From Prochlorococcus sp. MIT 1307 (lineage in GTDB: Bacteria > Cyanobacteriota > Cyanobacteriia > PCC-6307 > Cyanobiaceae), in contig NZ_CP139301.1 of assembly GCF_034092395.1 (NCBI RefSeq), positions 186,001 through 250,000 of the forward strand: 64,000 nt of DNA. The letters run 5' to 3'. The notes below the pieces were generated by a model that saw only the letters and a program-made list of their open reading frames with translations, made no database searches and had not been told where the DNA came from. Numbering within the stretch: the stretch's first letter is position 1; each line of letters begins with the position of its first letter. Both the position numbers and the translations under genes were made by a program. Below are positions 17,206-26,096 of this stretch, piece after piece.

Positions 17206-17406
17206 TTGAGAAATTTTTTTTATTATACATATCGACATTTTATTCCACTAAGTTTGATTCTGGTTTCGATTTGGGATCTTCGAATAGAAATAAGACTTTT
17301 AATTGAGGACTTTACATTTAGCGCCTTGTTTTTTGCTATTGGCCACCACCCCCTAGCGATCATTGTTTTATTATTAAGTGCCTCGATTATACGTCAATAT
17401 GATTAA
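17206..17406 (+). CDS. Small two-helix membrane protein downstream of secF
   Basis: About 66 residues from TTG 17206, directly after the secF stop; an ATG at 17170 inside secF would add 12 polar residues. Hydrophobic helices are FIPLSLILVSIWDL and HPLAIIVLLLSASIIRQYD, joined by RIEIRLLIEDFTFSALFFAIG. The IWDLRIEIRLL stretch looks like a constrained motif. It resembles small conserved cyanobacterial membrane proteins found after secF; function unknown. Confidence 0.65.
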   Translation: MRNFFYYTYRHFIPLSLILVSIWDLRIEIRLLIEDFTFSALFFAIGHHPLAIIVLLLSASIIRQYD

Positions 17407-17446
17407 CAAAAAATGTTCTAATATTTGTACTACTTATTTGATTCAC

Positions 17447-18448
17447 TTAGACCCATTTGTCCATTACTTTTTTAATAAGCAGGTCTTGAATACAGACTTG
17501 TAAAGTTACTGTAAGTGGTAGAGCTATCAATAGTCCAGGTAGTCCTAATAACGCACCTAAACTTAATTGTGCCATTAATGCAACCGTAGGTAATAAATTT
17601 ACTGTTCGACTTAATAAAAATGGTGTTAATAAAAATGCCTCTATGTTCTGTAGGATGATTCTAAGAATTAGTACTTTTAGCATTAATATAGGAGAAATAA
17701 TTAATGCAATACCTAATGGCAATAATGTTGCTGTTGTTGGTCCAATTGTGGGCAAGAAAGTAAGTATTCCACATACAAGTGCACTAAGAAGGGCTAGAGG
17801 AACTTTTAGAATTGAAAGACCTAGCCAGGTTAAGAGAAAAACGCTTGTTGCTGAGATTGTCATACCTTCTAGCCAGCCTCCCAATGCAACTCTGCAATTA
17901 TCAAGTAGTGTTGAAACTTCGCTTCTAAAAGGCCTAGGGGTTGCTGAAATAATTATCTTTCGATGGGATTTGGGGTCTAATGTTAGAAGGATTGAAAGCA
18001 CACTTATCAGCAGTAGTTGAATTAAGCTGTTTGCAGCATCCCCAGCGAAGCCAAGTAATTTTGCCCCATAAGGCTGTAATCTTTCCCAGTTGAATTGGTT
18101 AGGTATAGATTCTTTAATTTCAGCTAAAAGAGGTTGACTTGTAATTATTAACTGAAGCTTTGAGTCTAAAGCTGGTAAAAGTGTTCCCAGTTCTTTTACT
18201 TGTGTAATTAATTCAGGAATTAACAGCTGAAATATTAAGGCTCCAGAGATTATTAAAATAAATAGAACAAGACATAATGCAAAGCTTCGAGGTATTTTTA
18301 ATTGTTTTTGTAGTTTCTGTATTAGTACATCTAGCGTAACTGCTAAAACTATTGCGCCAAAAAAAACCATAAGTACCCATCTTAACTGCCATATAAGTAA
18401 GGCTAGAAATAATAATGTTAAAAATGCAATTAATTTACGAGAAGTCAT
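17447..18448 (-). CDS. AI-2E family (PerM/YhhT-type) membrane permease, copy 2
   Basis: 333 residues from ATG 18448, which overlaps the upstream paralogue's stop by 4 bases (ATGA); an ATG at 18472 is the less likely start. About eight hydrophobic helices. The C-terminal part carries the family's conserved glycine/proline-rich segment (LVCGILTFLPTIGPTTATLLPLGIAL) and GLPGLLIALPLTV. This family includes the autoinducer-2 exporter TqsA and Na+/H+ antiporters; the substrate here cannot be told. It is one of a tandem pair with the next gene. Confidence 0.88.
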   Translation of the reverse strand: MTSRKLIAFLTLLFLALLIWQLRWVLMVFFGAIVLAVTLDVLIQKLQKQLKIPRSFALCLVLFILIISGALIFQLLIPELITQVKELGTLLPALDSKLQLIITSQPLLAEIKESIPNQFNWERLQPYGAKLLGFAGDAANSLIQLLLISVLSILLTLDPKSHRKIIISATPRPFRSEVSTLLDNCRVALGGWLEGMTISATSVFLLTWLGLSILKVPLALLSALVCGILTFLPTIGPTTATLLPLGIALIISPILMLKVLILRIILQNIEAFLLTPFLLSRTVNLLPTVALMAQLSLGALLGLPGLLIALPLTVTLQVCIQDLLIKKVMDKWV

Positions 18449-19524
18449 CTTGCGAGATGTTTCTTTTTCCATGGATCTAGCAAATCTTTAATGACAATTT
18501 CTTTGATCAAAACTTGAAGAACGACTGTTAATGGCAAAGCAAGTATTAATCCAATTGGCCCAAAAACCACAGTAAATATAAATTGAGCGGTAAGTGTTAA
18601 TCCTGGAAGTAGCTTGACTTGATGATGCATTACGGAAGGAGTTATTAGATAACTTTCAAGATTTTGTATAAATATGTACATTCCTAAAACTGCAATCGCT
18701 TTCCATGGCTCATCAAGTAATGCTACTGACATAGGGAATATCGTACTTATAACTGGTCCTACATTTGGTATGACATTCAGAATGCCAGCTAAAATAGCAT
18801 TGGCAATTACTAGTTTTACACCCAAAATTGATAGGCCAATTCCTGCTAGTAGGGCCACACATAAAGAACTAATTAAAACCCCAACCATCCAATTACTAAG
18901 GGCTTTACCGCAATCAAGAAGTATCCTTCGAGCTCTTCGTCTATAAAAGGAAGGAATCAGAAGAATTGAAACTTCTCTATAAGCAATTGGTTGAATTGAA
19001 ATCATTAGACTCACAGCGAGAATAAATAGGACTTTTAAGAAAACACTTCCTACATTTCCAGCTAGATCGAGAATCTTTTTGATTCCATCCCCAACACCAG
19101 TAGCTAATGTTGAACTATCAGGTAAGGGATTAAATCCATTTGCGAAAAATTGCCTACCAATAGTTCCTTCTTGATAGTCTCCATAAATCATTTCGTTCAC
19201 TTTCTCTAAATTCTCTCTGGCAATGTCTGAGAGTGCACTCGCTGCATTAGGAAGTTGAACTATTAACTGTTGGAATTCTTCTGCAAATGGTGGTAAGACA
19301 ATAATAAATATAAGGCTGACGAAAATTAATATGATGGAGAGGCTAAACAGCAAAGCTATAGGCCTAGCAATTGGAATTATTGAACGTAACTTTTCTACAA
19401 GCGTGCAAAGCGCCATTGCTAGCACAATTCCAGCAAAAATCTGAATAAGTATTTCTTTTAGGCTCCATAGAATTACCCCCGCTGACAAAAGAGCCGATAG
19501 GGCTAGCCAATGGGGAAGTTTCAT
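18445..19524 (-). CDS. AI-2E family membrane permease, copy 1
   Basis: 359 residues, the same architecture as its downstream neighbour. N-terminal helices are followed by a polar central loop (VEKLRSIIPIARPIALLFS and the QLPNAASALSDIARENLEKV region), then the conserved AILAGILNVIPNVGPVISTIFPM and GPIGLILALPLTVVLQVLI. Divergence between the two is high, so the duplication is old. The psb28 stop ends 2 bases upstream, suggesting a psb28-permease-permease transcript. Confidence 0.9.
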   Translation of the reverse strand: MKLPHWLALSALLSAGVILWSLKEILIQIFAGIVLAMALCTLVEKLRSIIPIARPIALLFSLSIILIFVSLIFIIVLPPFAEEFQQLIVQLPNAASALSDIARENLEKVNEMIYGDYQEGTIGRQFFANGFNPLPDSSTLATGVGDGIKKILDLAGNVGSVFLKVLFILAVSLMISIQPIAYREVSILLIPSFYRRRARRILLDCGKALSNWMVGVLISSLCVALLAGIGLSILGVKLVIANAILAGILNVIPNVGPVISTIFPMSVALLDEPWKAIAVLGMYIFIQNLESYLITPSVMHHQVKLLPGLTLTAQFIFTVVFGPIGLILALPLTVVLQVLIKEIVIKDLLDPWKKKHLAR

Positions 19525-19526
19525 TC

Positions 19527-19892
19527 TTATTTTTTTGCAGAATTGTCGGTATAACCCATGCCATGGCTTTTTGCATATCTTTGGGCAAAACGCATGAAGC
19601 GTTCAAAGTCGACTTCTGATTTCCATGTATAAGTGGCTTCAAGAGCACTAGCCTCGCCATTTACAAAGCGAGCATTTACTTCTCTAGTAACCAATTCTCC
19701 TTCTTCGTCAATAAGAAGCATGCCTTTCAAATCTGTCAATGATTCTTTTGTGAGAGCTTCAGGGCTATCGAATATGAAGAAAGCTTGACCAGTCCTGCCG
19801 TCTCGACTTCTCGTTAGACGTATTTCAGGCACAACAGGTTCATCTATACCCCGAAAGAATTGAATCGCTGCAACTGCGTTGGATTTAGTCAT
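19527..19892 (-). CDS. psb28: Photosystem II assembly protein Psb28
   Basis: 121 residues. Soluble cytoplasmic-side protein that binds CP47-containing photosystem II intermediates (RC47) during assembly and repair. The N-terminal [25 protein letters not shown] and the middle [13 protein letters not shown] and [12 protein letters not shown] match the family, as does the C-terminal [19 protein letters not shown] at 19892. Slightly longer than the usual 110-115 residues. First gene of the probable operon with two permeases. Confidence 0.96.
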   Translation of the reverse strand: MTKSNAVAAIQFFRGIDEPVVPEIRLTRSRDGRTGQAFFIFDSPEALTKESLTDLKGMLLIDEEGELVTREVNARFVNGEASALEATYTWKSEVDFERFMRFAQRYAKSHGMGYTDNSAKK

Positions 19893-19942
19893 GGAGTCCT
19901 GCGAAAGTTGAATAATAGTTAAAAGGTGATGTATGTCGTTAG

Positions 19943-19958
19943 TCTCAACTAGTTGAGA
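19943..19958. repeat. 16-bp perfect palindrome at the mnmH stop
   Basis: TCTCAACTAGTTGAGA overlaps the last codons and TAG stop of mnmH (19949-19951). As RNA it can form a 6-pair stem with a 4-base loop, without a following T tract. It could be a weak terminator or processing stem, or a protein site. Confidence 0.4.
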
Positions 19959-21016
19959 AGCCCTTCTCTAAGGAGTTTTTCAACTGCTAAATCTGCCGTC
20001 TTACCAGTTAAGTCAACTGTCTTTCTTTTGGGACTCCTTGCTAACTCATAGTCGTAGCAACGATCGTAATAATCGAGCATTGCTACGCAGGCTTGCTCCC
20101 AGTTTTCATTTTCGATAGCTGTTTTAGCCTCTTTTGTTCGCTGTGGCCCAAGTCTTCGACTAATCCTTGTAACAGCATCTATAAGAGCATCTTTATCATG
20201 ATTTGAATAGACTTTCACCAATTGTTGAATTCTTTCTTTTTGTGATCGACATATTTCCAGAATCGGAGCTTTTTTCATTTGTTTGAACAATTCATTTGGG
20301 ATTCTGCATCGACCTAAACTTGCACTTTCTGCTTCTAACCAAATGTACTGAGCTGGGTTTTTTTTGCAATTTTCAAGGGTTTCAGCGAGTAGATTTTCAT
20401 AGAGTTCTGAGGTTGGTTGAGGAGGAAGTCCAAGACTTCCAAAACTGCTACCTCTGTGGTTGGCTAATCCTTCTAAATCAATTGTAAAAAGGCCTGCTTT
20501 TTTCATTGAATATAGAAGATCTGTTTTTCCTGTGCCAGTCTTTCCACCAATTAACTTGAGAGGCAATTCCTTTTGAAATTGTTTTAGTACCCAATTTCTA
20601 TAAGCTTTATATCCTCCAATCAGAATTACAGGTTTTAAATTTAATAAATTAGCTAACCAACTAACACTTGCTGAGCGCATACCACCTCTCCAGCAATAAA
20701 GTTTTAGACAATATTTATTTATTCCATCGTTATTTGTGTTACCAACTTGCTGACTTAAAGATTGTAACTTCCCCTTTAGGACAGGAATTTTTGGCCCTAT
20801 AAATTTTAATCCAAGTAATATTGCCTTTTCTCTACCTTCGTTTTTATAGCTTTTGCCTACTGTTGCCCTTTCTTCATCGCTAAATAATGGAAGACTAATG
20901 GCTTCTGGCCAATGCCCTTTATTGAATTCAGAAGAACTTCTTATATCTATTACTGGGCCATTGATCTGTCTGAAGGTTTCTATAGGCAGATAGGTTTGTA
21001 GGCCAATACCTGACAT
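19949..21016 (-). CDS. mnmH: tRNA 2-selenouridine/geranyl-2-thiouridine synthase
   Basis: 355 residues from ATG 21016 ([15 protein letters not shown]). A start at 21094 would overlap the divergent gun4 gene and adds an unrelated N-terminus. It has an N-terminal rhodanese domain with active-site Cys in [12 protein letters not shown], followed by a P-loop ([15 protein letters not shown]) and the family region [15 protein letters not shown]. It replaces sulfur by selenium at U34 of some tRNAs, or geranylates it. No selD was seen in this window. Confidence 0.93.
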   Translation of the reverse strand: MSGIGLQTYLPIETFRQINGPVIDIRSSSEFNKGHWPEAISLPLFSDEERATVGKSYKNEGREKAILLGLKFIGPKIPVLKGKLQSLSQQVGNTNNDGINKYCLKLYCWRGGMRSASVSWLANLLNLKPVILIGGYKAYRNWVLKQFQKELPLKLIGGKTGTGKTDLLYSMKKAGLFTIDLEGLANHRGSSFGSLGLPPQPTSELYENLLAETLENCKKNPAQYIWLEAESASLGRCRIPNELFKQMKKAPILEICRSQKERIQQLVKVYSNHDKDALIDAVTRISRRLGPQRTKEAKTAIENENWEQACVAMLDYYDRCYDYELARSPKRKTVDLTGKTADLAVEKLLREGLLN

Positions 21017-21056
21017 AGTGGACTTATGCCTGGTCAGTTGAGACCGGTTGCTATTC

Positions 21057-21806
21057 ATGCTTTCTGAAAACTCCCATTCATCTGATATCAGCATTGAAGA
21101 GTTGTTAGAGCAATTCTCTAACGGCTCCTCAAGGAAACGTCGTGGCCTTATTAAATCAATAGAAGCTCGAGCTAAAGAAATTGCTTTGTTGGGGCCAGAC
21201 GCATTAGCACCTTTTTCTCCTCAGGGGGATGATTGGGCTGCTGGCTGGATTCTGCAGGTTATTCACAGAAATCAACCAGATGCCATCTCAAAGCTAATTT
21301 CTCCTGACTCAACTGGATGGTTTCACACTGAGTCTCTTGAAGGAATTGATTATGCCTCTTTCCAAAGTTCTCTCCTCTCTGAAAATTTTGAGGATGCTGA
21401 CCGATTTACTAGTGCAATACTTCGGCAATTAGCAGGTCCAGAAGCTGAAGAACGCGGTTATGTCTATTTTAGTGAAGTTGGAACCATGTCTGGAGTTGAC
21501 CTAGTCACTTTGGATAGGCTTTGGTTTGCTTACTCCCAAGGTAGATTTGGCTTCTCAATTCAGGCTCGCCTTTTAAACTCACTAGGAGGTCGTTACGATC
21601 GTTTGTGGCCTCGAATTGGCTGGAAAGAAAATGGAGTATGGACTAGATATCCGCATGCTTTTTCATGGTCAATAACTGCCCCAGAAGGGCATATGCCTCT
21701 TGTGAACCAACTTCGCGGGGTCCGTTTAATGGATGCTCTTTTGAATCATCCTGCACTTCTTGTACGTCGAGAGGAGGGGACTTCTGGCTCAACATTTTCA
21801 AATTAA
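21057..21806 (+). CDS. gun4: GUN4-domain protein, Mg-chelatase regulator
   Basis: 249 residues from ATG 21057 (a TTG 9 bases earlier is possible). An N-terminal helical-repeat-like domain (about 1-125) precedes the GUN4 core: DLVTLDRLWFAYSQGRFGFSIQARLL, then GGRYDRLWPRIGWKENGVW and APEGHMPLVNQLRG. GUN4 binds protoporphyrin IX and Mg-protoporphyrin and stimulates Mg-chelatase in chlorophyll synthesis. It is divergent from mnmH by 40 bases. An anti-sigma-type kinase gene follows 38 bases downstream. Confidence 0.94.
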   Translation: MLSENSHSSDISIEELLEQFSNGSSRKRRGLIKSIEARAKEIALLGPDALAPFSPQGDDWAAGWILQVIHRNQPDAISKLISPDSTGWFHTESLEGIDYASFQSSLLSENFEDADRFTSAILRQLAGPEAEERGYVYFSEVGTMSGVDLVTLDRLWFAYSQGRFGFSIQARLLNSLGGRYDRLWPRIGWKENGVWTRYPHAFSWSITAPEGHMPLVNQLRGVRLMDALLNHPALLVRREEGTSGSTFSN

Positions 21807-21844
21807 CCCTTTAGCAACTATTTTGAAAAAGGATTAAGGCAGTA

Positions 21845-22297
21845 ATGATGCGTATCAGCTCATTCAAAGCTGTTCAGCATCTATATTCTTTTTGTGTTCT
21901 TTTAGTGTCAAGGAAATTCCGGTGGGCTGACTTTTCATTTCCTTCAACACTTCAGCTATCTTCGTTCCTTGAGATTCTTATGGAGCCTATTTCTCAAAGT
22001 GAATCTACTGAAAAAATACAGCTGGGTCTTCAAGAAGCACTTGTGAATGCTGTTTTACATGGCAATAGTGGAGACCCTTCAAAACATTTAAGGGTTCGTC
22101 GAATACTTACTCCAAATTGGTTTGTATGGCAAATTCAAGATGAAGGAAAAGGAATCCCAATAGATGAACGGTGTGCATCATTGCCTACTGATCTTGATGC
22201 TAATCATGGGCGCGGACTGTTCATAATTCATCATTGTTTTGATGATGTTCGTTGGAGTCGCCGAGGTAATCGTTTGCAGCTAGCAACTCGACGATGA
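21845..22297 (+). CDS. RsbW-type anti-sigma/HATPase serine kinase domain protein
   Basis: 150 residues, essentially one GHKL ATPase domain. N box GLQEALVNAVLHGN, G1 box DEGKGIP, G2 box NHGRGLFIIHHC. The layout matches anti-sigma regulatory factors (RsbW/SpoIIAB type) that phosphorylate anti-anti-sigma proteins or bind sigma factors. No partner gene is adjacent. The role is inferred from the domain alone. It lies downstream of gun4 on the same strand. Confidence 0.88.
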   Translation: MMRISSFKAVQHLYSFCVLLVSRKFRWADFSFPSTLQLSSFLEILMEPISQSESTEKIQLGLQEALVNAVLHGNSGDPSKHLRVRRILTPNWFVWQIQDEGKGIPIDERCASLPTDLDANHGRGLFIIHHCFDDVRWSRRGNRLQLATRR

Positions 22298-22302
22298 AAT
22301 AA

Positions 22303-22545
22303 TTAGCGATCAGGACAACTAGGAGCTTTTATTTCTCGTTTTACCCATCGCATTGATTGATTTATAAGCTCAGTGATATCAGCTTCTTTCCCACCAGAGA
22401 TAAGTTGAACCAGTGCTCCAGCAAGTAATTCTGCAGCTCTTCTGTTTGGGTCGTTTTTATATTTATGCCAATTTTTATCGTTAAGGCTTAGTTGAGCATG
22501 GAGCTTAATGGAAAGATCTTGAGCCTTTGATGGCCATTTCGTCAT
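22303..22545 (-). CDS. Small conserved-type protein of unknown function
   Basis: 80 residues from ATG 22545 (GTG 22557 would add four). Predicted helical and soluble: KAQDLSIKLHAQLSLNDKNWHKYK, then RRAAELLAGALVQLISGG and the C-terminal MRWVKREIKAPSCPDR. The stop is 5 bases from the stop of the convergent anti-sigma gene. It resembles a small cyanobacterial family without known function. Confidence 0.7.
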   Translation of the reverse strand: MTKWPSKAQDLSIKLHAQLSLNDKNWHKYKNDPNRRAAELLAGALVQLISGGKEADITELINQSMRWVKREIKAPSCPDR

Positions 22546-22712
22546 TGGTTTAATCACTCTTCGTTAGAACAATATTAATCTTTTAAAATAAGACAACGAT
22601 GCTACAGGCATTTAGTAATAGTAGCGACGAGATCTTTGTATGTTAACTAGGCCATATAGTTGAATTATAGGTTACATGTTGATTTGACTTATAACTTAAG
22701 TCCTTTAAGTGA

Positions 22713-23786
22713 CTAATTATTGACTTTTATGGGTTTAGTTGCACTCCATACTCTTGTCATAAAGTAAGATTCTGCAGTTATAGATTGAAAGCCACTATTA
22801 ATTAACTTTTCGTCAATATCATCATTTATATAGTCACGGTAATAAGGCTCATGAAAGACCTTATGAAAATCTTCCATGATAGGAGAGAACTGAGGTGAGT
22901 CAGCAATTTGAATTGAGTCGGCTAGTACTAGTACACCTCCAGGTTCTAGTACTCTCCAGCACTCTTTAAGTACATTTTGCCTCGCATTCTTTGGTAGTTC
23001 GTGTAATAGAAATACACATGTTAAAGCTTGCATGCTTTCATTTGGGAAAGGCATTTCCTCTGCATTGCCTCTTATTAATTGTGCAAACTCTTCACCTCTA
23101 GAGTTTAGATATCGACTTGCTTGTCTAAGATAAGCTCCTGAGAGGTCTATTCCAATTAATTCTTCGTCCTTTAAGGCACTTCGTATTTGTTTTAAAGTTC
23201 GGCCTGTACCAGTTGCAACATCAAGTACTTTCAAACTTTCTTTTGGCCTATTGCTGAACCTTTTAAGACCTCTTTTTAATGGGGCAATAATTCTCCTTCG
23301 CATGGAATCTGCTGTTCCATTAAAAAGAATTTCAACTTGTAAATCATAAAGTTCTGCTGAATAATCACTAAGGTACCCATCTGTTTGATGATGAAAATTT
23401 TGAAGGTAATAGTCTGGGTATACATTTTTGTTTATTTTAATGGGTATATCTCTAGTTCTTTTTTGTTTCCTTCTTTGCCAGGTGGAAGGCAGATCGAACC
23501 AAATTAATGGGTATCTTGCTGCCCATTCAAGCCAGGGTGCATCAAATAGTTGACTTTTTGGATATATGCCTTGTTCAGCATCAAGCCAGTCTAATTTTTC
23601 CAAAGCGGCAACTGAGCGACGAAGCTCATAAAATAATTCTGCAGGTATAGGTTTTGTATTTGGGATAGCATCTGGTGCTATCAATTCCATCAATTTGGAG
23701 CTCAAATGTTTATGGGCAAGTCCTGCAAGTCCCTTGCCCTGTTGAAGTGTTTGATAGGCGATCTTTGTGAAGTTTGTCTCAGCCAT
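22713..23786 (-). CDS. Class I SAM-dependent methyltransferase, cyanobacterial type
   Basis: 357 residues. A long N-terminal region (about 1-185), with YPLIWFDLPSTW and YLQNFHHQTDGYLSDYSAELYD, precedes a Rossmann methyltransferase domain. Motif I is KVLDVATGTGRTLKQI, the acidic motif II end is LIGIDLSG, with LRGNAEEMPFPNESMQAL and a post-I HELP motif. The C-terminus has PYYRDYINDDIDEKL. The N-terminal extension is typical of a conserved cyanobacterial family; the substrate is unknown. ATG at 23786. Confidence 0.85.
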   Translation of the reverse strand: MAETNFTKIAYQTLQQGKGLAGLAHKHLSSKLMELIAPDAIPNTKPIPAELFYELRRSVAALEKLDWLDAEQGIYPKSQLFDAPWLEWAARYPLIWFDLPSTWQRRKQKRTRDIPIKINKNVYPDYYLQNFHHQTDGYLSDYSAELYDLQVEILFNGTADSMRRRIIAPLKRGLKRFSNRPKESLKVLDVATGTGRTLKQIRSALKDEELIGIDLSGAYLRQASRYLNSRGEEFAQLIRGNAEEMPFPNESMQALTCVFLLHELPKNARQNVLKECWRVLEPGGVLVLADSIQIADSPQFSPIMEDFHKVFHEPYYRDYINDDIDEKLINSGFQSITAESYFMTRVWSATKPIKVNN

Positions 23787-23933
23787 AAATGCTGTTATGA
23801 GTCTTTTGCTGCTCTTGCCTAGACTCTACTGTGAAAAAAAGGATTCTAATTGTTTTAGTTATAGTTTATTAATTGAATTCTATTGATTTCTGCTTGCGTT
23901 ATTACATGAGCTGTTCCTTATCCTTAAACTAGA

Positions 23934-24317
23934 TCAAAATTGCGTCGTATTTGATTTAAATTTTCCTGGACAGTTTTTGATTGGGATTCTTATTAGTACT
24001 TCCCTGATTTCAATCCAATTGTAGTTTGGCTCTATTTTTTTTAATCCGTGAATGGATTCCTTAATTAGCTTCGATGCTTTTTTGGCTTCTAAGCATATTT
24101 TGTTTTTGTCTTCTCCACGTAAATACAATTCTAAATCCTCTAGACTTTTGTTAACAAGCTCTAATTCCTTTTCTGCATTCTTTCTTCTTAATGATCCTGC
24201 TTCTATAGTTTCTAGCAGTGTTAATAAAAATATTATTAGAGCTAATATATTTAGTAGAATTCTGAAATTGTATTTCAAAGATCTCCTGACAATTTTTAAT
24301 CTAGTCTTCGCTCCCAT
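23934..24317 (-). CDS. Membrane-anchored coiled-coil protein, unknown
   Basis: 127 residues, ATG at 24317. A basic N-terminus (KTRLKIVRRSLKYN) precedes one transmembrane helix (LLNILALIIFLLTLLE). A charged helical region likely to be coiled coil follows (RRKNAEKELELVNKSLEDLELY), then a short tail with two cysteines. It lies downstream of glnA beyond a strong hairpin. Unusually AT-rich codons suggest a poorly conserved, lineage-specific gene. No family recognised. Confidence 0.6.
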   Translation of the reverse strand: MGAKTRLKIVRRSLKYNFRILLNILALIIFLLTLLETIEAGSLRRKNAEKELELVNKSLEDLELYLRGEDKNKICLEAKKASKLIKESIHGLKKIEPNYNWIEIREVLIRIPIKNCPGKFKSNTTQF

Positions 24318-24339
24318 TAATTAGTTCATAAAATGGTAA

Positions 24340-24386
24340 TTTATCAATAAAAGATCTAAGCAGTATTTAGACCTTTTATTGATAAA
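24340..24386 (-). terminator. Long hairpin downstream of glnA, likely terminator or 3' stabiliser
   Basis: TTTATCAATAAAAG (24340-24353) is perfectly complementary to CTTTTATTGATAAA (24373-24386). After one mismatch, TCTAA/TTAGA extends the stem inward, leaving a 7-base loop. It begins 36 bases after the glnA stop on the minus strand. The stem is AT-rich and the following T content is modest. Confidence 0.6.
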
Positions 24387-24421
24387 TGATTTTATTTAAA
24401 TATTGAAATATAGATTGTCAA

Positions 24422-25843
24422 TTATGCGTCGTAATACATAACGAACTCATGTGGGTGAGGCCTTTGACGCAATTGTTGGACTTCTTCGTATTTTATCTGG
24501 ATCCAATTGTCTATGAAATCTTCGCTAAAGACACCTCCCTCAGTAAGATATTTATGGTCTGACTTAAGATAACTAAGTGCTCCATTTAATGAAGATGGGA
24601 CTGTTGCAATATTTGCCAGTTGTTCTTCTGGTAATTCAAATAAGTCAACATCAACACCATCCCCAGGATCTATTTGGTTTTTGATCCCATCTATTCCAGC
24701 CATCATCATTGCACTGAAAGCTAAATATGGGTTTGCCATTGCATCACCTGGGCGGAATTCAAACCTCTTTGCTTTTGGATTAGGTCCAGTTAGGGGGATT
24801 CTTACAGCTGCTGATCGGTTGCCTTGGGAATAAACAAGATTTACTGGGGCTTCAAAACCAGGGACAAGACGTTTATAACTATTAGTTGTTGGGTTGGTAA
24901 ATGCTAGGAATGATGGCGCATGTTTCAGGATTCCGCCGATATACCACCTCGCAGTTTGTGAAAGGTTTGCATATGTTCCTTCTCCAAAGAAAAGAGGTTG
25001 TCCACTTTTCCATAGACTTTGATGAACGTGCATACCAGTACCATTATCATTGAAAACTGGCTTTGGCATAAATGTAGCTGTTTTGCCATATTTTTTGGCT
25101 ACATTTCTTACTACATATTTATATGTCATTACGTTGTCGGCTGCGTTAATTAATTCGGCAAATTTCATTCCTAATTCATGTTGTCCTGCACCGGCAACCT
25201 CGTGATGATGTTTCTCTATAGGTATCCCTAGTTGACCCATCTGGAGCAACATCTCTGATCTAATATCTTGAGCGGTATCGTTAGGTGCTACAGGGAAATA
25301 TCCTTCTTTAATCTGGATCTTATAGGCAAGGTTTCCTCCTTCTTCAATCCTTCCTGTGTTCCAAGGTGCTTCGATTGTGTCGACGCTGTAGAAACATCCT
25401 CCTTCGCTGGAGTTATAACGAACATCATCAAACAGGAAAAATTCAGGTTCGGCCCCGAAGAAGGCTGTATCTGCAAGGCCAGTGGAGGCGAGGTGATTAA
25501 GAGCTTTTTGAGCTAATGATCTTGGGCACCTTGCATAAGGTTCTCCACTGCGTGGCTCCTGAATTGAGCAGATCAAGCTTAAGGTTTTATGGCGATAAAA
25601 AGGATCTATCCAAGCTGTATTGGCATCAGGCACCATGGCCATATCTGATTCGTTAATTGCCTTCCATCCGCGAATTGAGGATCCATCAAAAGCAAGTCCA
25701 CTAGTAAATGCTTCCTCATCAACCATGTCAGATGTGACAGTTAGGTGTTGCCACTTGCCATGAAGGTCTGTGAATTTTAGATCAATTAATTCAATGCTTT
25801 CATCTTTTATTTGACGGAGGACGTCCTGGGGAGATTTGCCCAT
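24422..25843 (-). CDS. glnA: Glutamine synthetase type I
   Basis: 473 residues. ATP-dependent amidation of glutamate, the main entry of ammonium in cyanobacteria via GS-GOGAT; dodecamer in the cytoplasm. Catalytic motifs are [11 protein letters not shown] (beta-grasp), [13 protein letters not shown], the [17 protein letters not shown] metal-binding stretch, [13 protein letters not shown] and [18 protein letters not shown]. At the position of the enterobacterial adenylylation tyrosine (NLYDLP) this protein has DLFELP, Phe402, so adenylylation control is not expected. A perfect NtcA promoter lies upstream. Confidence 0.98.
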   Translation of the reverse strand: MGKSPQDVLRQIKDESIELIDLKFTDLHGKWQHLTVTSDMVDEEAFTSGLAFDGSSIRGWKAINESDMAMVPDANTAWIDPFYRHKTLSLICSIQEPRSGEPYARCPRSLAQKALNHLASTGLADTAFFGAEPEFFLFDDVRYNSSEGGCFYSVDTIEAPWNTGRIEEGGNLAYKIQIKEGYFPVAPNDTAQDIRSEMLLQMGQLGIPIEKHHHEVAGAGQHELGMKFAELINAADNVMTYKYVVRNVAKKYGKTATFMPKPVFNDNGTGMHVHQSLWKSGQPLFFGEGTYANLSQTARWYIGGILKHAPSFLAFTNPTTNSYKRLVPGFEAPVNLVYSQGNRSAAVRIPLTGPNPKAKRFEFRPGDAMANPYLAFSAMMMAGIDGIKNQIDPGDGVDVDLFELPEEQLANIATVPSSLNGALSYLKSDHKYLTEGGVFSEDFIDNWIQIKYEEVQQLRQRPHPHEFVMYYDA

Positions 25844-25876
25844 GGGTATTGGCTAACTAAGTAGAGATAGTTTTTA

Positions 25877-25882
25877 AAGTTA
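25877..25882 (-). promoter_or_regulatory. -10 element of the NtcA-dependent glnA promoter
   Basis: TAACTT (minus strand) fits TAN3T and lies exactly 22 bases after the NtcA site, the spacing of class II NtcA-activated promoters. It is 34 bases upstream of the glnA ATG. Confidence 0.8.
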
Positions 25883-25904
25883 GTAAGTGTGTGAAACTAG
25901 TTTT

Positions 25905-25918
25905 GTATCAATAAGTAC
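25905..25918 (-). promoter_or_regulatory. NtcA binding site of glnA
   Basis: GTACTTATTGATAC on the minus strand is a perfect GTA-N8-TAC palindrome. With the -10 hexamer 22 bases downstream it makes the full GTAN8TAC-N22-TAN3T architecture known for NtcA, the CRP-family nitrogen regulator that responds to 2-oxoglutarate. Activation of glnA under nitrogen limitation is inferred. Confidence 0.88.
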
Positions 25919-26096
25919 CATTTTGTATTCTTTTTTGGCTTGGAACAAGTTGGGTCTCAAGTCCTTGAATTTTGGTAGGTCTTGGTTCTTGAATCCTCAT
26001 TTGCTGTTATATCCCATTGCAATCTCTCAAAGAATTTTCGCGGCTTAATGCTTGCCTGTTTAGGCTCAGAACTAATTGACCTTTACCAGGGCCTTG

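Noticed and set aside
22694-22710. ACTTAA/TTAAGT stem after the methyltransferase gene
   Set aside because: Only six A/T-rich pairs and no T run; too weak to call a terminator.
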